A DNA stretch of 16,297 nucleotides from Gemmatimonadales bacterium UBA2960 (GTDB taxonomy: Bacteria > Gemmatimonadota > Gemmatimonadetes > Longimicrobiales > Gaopeijiaceae): NCBI GenBank assembly GCA_002348465.1, contig DEBI01000086.1:971-17267 (forward strand), read 5' to 3'. Positions 14,792 through 16,297 of this stretch are shown one piece after another. Numbering within the stretch: position 1 is the stretch's first letter; each line of letters opens with the position of its first letter. Both the position numbers and the translations under genes were made by a program. The notes beneath the pieces were generated by a model. It did no database searches. It was not told the origin of the DNA and was given only the letters and a program-made list of their open reading frames with translations.

Positions 14792-16297
14792 CTATCCCGC
14801 ATGCTTACTGGCTGCCTCAATGAAAGAGGCAAATAGAGGGTGTGGTCGTGTTGGCCGGCTCTTTAATTCAGGGTGAAATTGTCCAGCAACAAACCAAGGA
14901 TGTTCAGTGATCTCAACCATTTCGACGAGACCACCATCCGGCGATGTGCCACTGATCGTCAATCCTTGATCCGCTAGCCGTTCCCTGTACTCATTATTGA
15001 CCTCGAAACGATGCCGATGGCGCTCAGAAATATGCTCCGCAGAATAGATCGCTCGAGAGCGGCTCGAGTCAGAGAGAGAGCATGGATATGCCCCCAACCT
15101 CATGGTGCCACCTTTTGTGATCACCTGAAGTTGTGAGTCGAGAAGTGCGATGACCGGATGAGGTGACTCAGGGTCGAACTCCGTTGAATGCGCTCCCTCG
15201 AGACCACAAACATTTCGAGCATATTCAATTACCGCACATTGGAGCCCGAGGCAAATACCGAAAAATGGCGTACCGCTCTCTCGCGCCCATTGAATTGCAT
15301 GTAGCATCCCCTCGACGCCTCTGGGACCGAACCCTCCTGGTATCAGCAAACCATCGTAGGAAGATAGAGCCTCCACTCCCTCGCCTCCCGTAAATCCTTC
15401 GGAGAGCAACCAATCGATTTTCACCTTCACATCGTTTGCTATACCACCGTGGATCAAGGCTTCCTGAACTGACTTGTAGGAGTCCACGAGCTCAGTGTAT
15501 TTACCAACCACCGCTATCCTCACCGTACCTGATGCAGGCTGCTGAACCCTTCTGACCATGTCCGTCCACGTTGTCAGATCAGGATCCGGAAGACCTGTGA
15601 GCCCGAGACCCCGCATAACAACCTCGTCCGCCCTCTGTCGCTTCAGGGCTAACGGGACTTCATAAATCGTAGAGAGATCCGGAGACTCTAGGACCGCTTC
15701 GGACTCGACATTGGTGAAGAGCGCGATCTTTCTCTTTATCTCTTTCGAGAGAGGCTTCTCAGCCCGGCAAATAAGAACTTGTGGTTGGATCCCAATCTCC
15801 ATCAACTCTCTTACCGAGTGCTGTGTCGGTTTCGTTTTCAATTCCCCGGCTGCTGTCAGGAACGGAACCAAGGTGAGGTGCACAAAAATCGCATTCTCCC
15901 TGCCTACATCTACTCGGAACTGCCTGATCGCCTCTAGGAATGGAAGTGACTCAATGTCACCAACTGTCCCGCCGATTTCGGTAATAACGACATCGTTGTC
16001 CTCGGCAAGCCTGCTAATCGCACCCTTTATCTCGTCCGTGATGTGTGGAATGACTTGTACCGTCGACCCGAGGTAGTCCCCACGTCGCTCTTTCGTGATG
16101 ACGTTCTGATAGATCCGGCCGGTCGTGATATTATTGTCCTGCGACAGCGACTCATCAATGAACCTCTCGTAGTGACCTAGATCGAGGTCCGTTTCTGCTC
16201 CATCGTCCGTCACGAACACCTCACCATGTTGATACGGGGAAAGTGTCCCAGGATCTACGTTGATGTATGGATCGAACTTCTGGAGAGTCACGCGTAG
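14792..16297 (-). CDS. pyrG: CTP synthase, N-terminus outside window
   Basis: PyrG makes CTP from UTP, ATP and glutamine in the cytoplasm. The frame is open to the right edge and 501 residues are visible. The first visible residues (LRVTLQKFDPYINVDPGT) match the family at about residue 35, so about 35 residues with the SLGKG P-loop lie beyond the edge; the GTG at 16291 is an internal valine, not a start. The synthetase domain has HGEVFVTDDGAETDLDLGHYERF and EIGGTVGDIESLPFLEA. The glutaminase domain begins near visible residue 258 (VAVVGKYTEL) and has PGGFGPRGVEG, the nucleophile in GICLGLQ (visible residue 349) and the His-Glu pair in FHPE. The product also feeds CMP-Kdo synthesis, which suits the adjacent kds genes. 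Confidence 0.97.
   Translation of the reverse strand, partial: LRVTLQKFDPYINVDPGTLSPYQHGEVFVTDDGAETDLDLGHYERFIDESLSQDNNITTGRIYQNVITKERRGDYLGSTVQVIPHITDEIKGAISRLAEDNDVVITEIGGTVGDIESLPFLEAIRQFRVDVGRENAIFVHLTLVPFLTAAGELKTKPTQHSVRELMEIGIQPQVLICRAEKPLSKEIKRKIALFTNVESEAVLESPDLSTIYEVPLALKRQRADEVVMRGLGLTGLPDPDLTTWTDMVRRVQQPASGTVRIAVVGKYTELVDSYKSVQEALIHGGIANDVKVKIDWLLSEGFTGGEGVEALSSYDGLLIPGGFGPRGVEGMLHAIQWARESGTPFFGICLGLQCAVIEYARNVCGLEGAHSTEFDPESPHPVIALLDSQLQVITKGGTMRLGAYPCSLSDSSRSRAIYSAEHISERHRHRFEVNNEYRERLADQGLTISGTSPDGGLVEMVEITEHPWFVAGQFHPELKSRPTRPHPLFASFIEAASKHAG

Noticed and set aside
16289..16291. GTG as the start of CTP synthase
   Set aside because: Family comparison shows this is an internal valine about 35 residues in; the frame continues to the window edge.

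Overview
Every gene I can support lies on the minus strand, so transcription runs from position 16297 down to 1. The organism is a diderm (Gram-negative) bacterium: the window carries Kdo synthesis (kdsA, kdsC), an LPS export set (lptC, an LptA/OstA-like protein, lptB) and rpoN. The order pyrG-kdsA-kdsC-lptC-long lptA-lptB-rpoN, an LptC with a lipobox, the moderate GC content and the frequent TTG/GTG starts would fit Gemmatimonadota or a relative. That placement is an inference from gene order and protein style, not a proven assignment.

Right part (16297-10141), lipopolysaccharide core supply and export. CTP synthase (pyrG, N-terminus cut by the window edge) supplies CTP, which is needed among other things to make CMP-Kdo. 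KdsA makes Kdo-8-phosphate and KdsC removes the phosphate; kdsD is not in the window. After a 208-base gap, the largest non-coding stretch and the likeliest internal promoter site, come lptC (probable lipoprotein), an unusually long LptA-like periplasmic bridge protein, and lptB (the ABC ATPase).

Middle (10084-8576): rpoN (sigma-54) follows lptB, as in many proteobacteria, but the usual next gene (hpf) is replaced by a glycosyltransferase.

Left part (8558-1), a tightly packed surface-glycan or lipid-linked sugar cluster. In order of transcription it holds a membrane GT2 glycosyltransferase with two C-terminal helices, a UDP-GlcNAc 2-epimerase (wecB), a GT4 glycosyltransferase, a large YfhO-family membrane protein, a flippase-like (LPG-synthase-TM/AglD-type) membrane protein, a DPM1-type polyprenol-phosphate sugar synthase, a class I SAM methyltransferase, and a CYTH-domain (triphosphate tunnel) protein that runs off the left edge. 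Most neighbours overlap by 1-37 bases, so translational coupling is likely. The CYTH gene has no stop codon inside the window and is easy to miss; its reading frame is open from 406 to 1 and shows nearly all the tunnel residues.

The most interesting idea is that the two polyprenyl-phosphate sugar synthases, the YfhO protein and the flippase-like protein form one or two sugar-donor/flip/transfer modules that decorate an envelope polymer, joined to the LPS export operon. I see no tRNA, rRNA, CRISPR array, transposon or phage gene. No stretch longer than about 210 bases lacks a gene.
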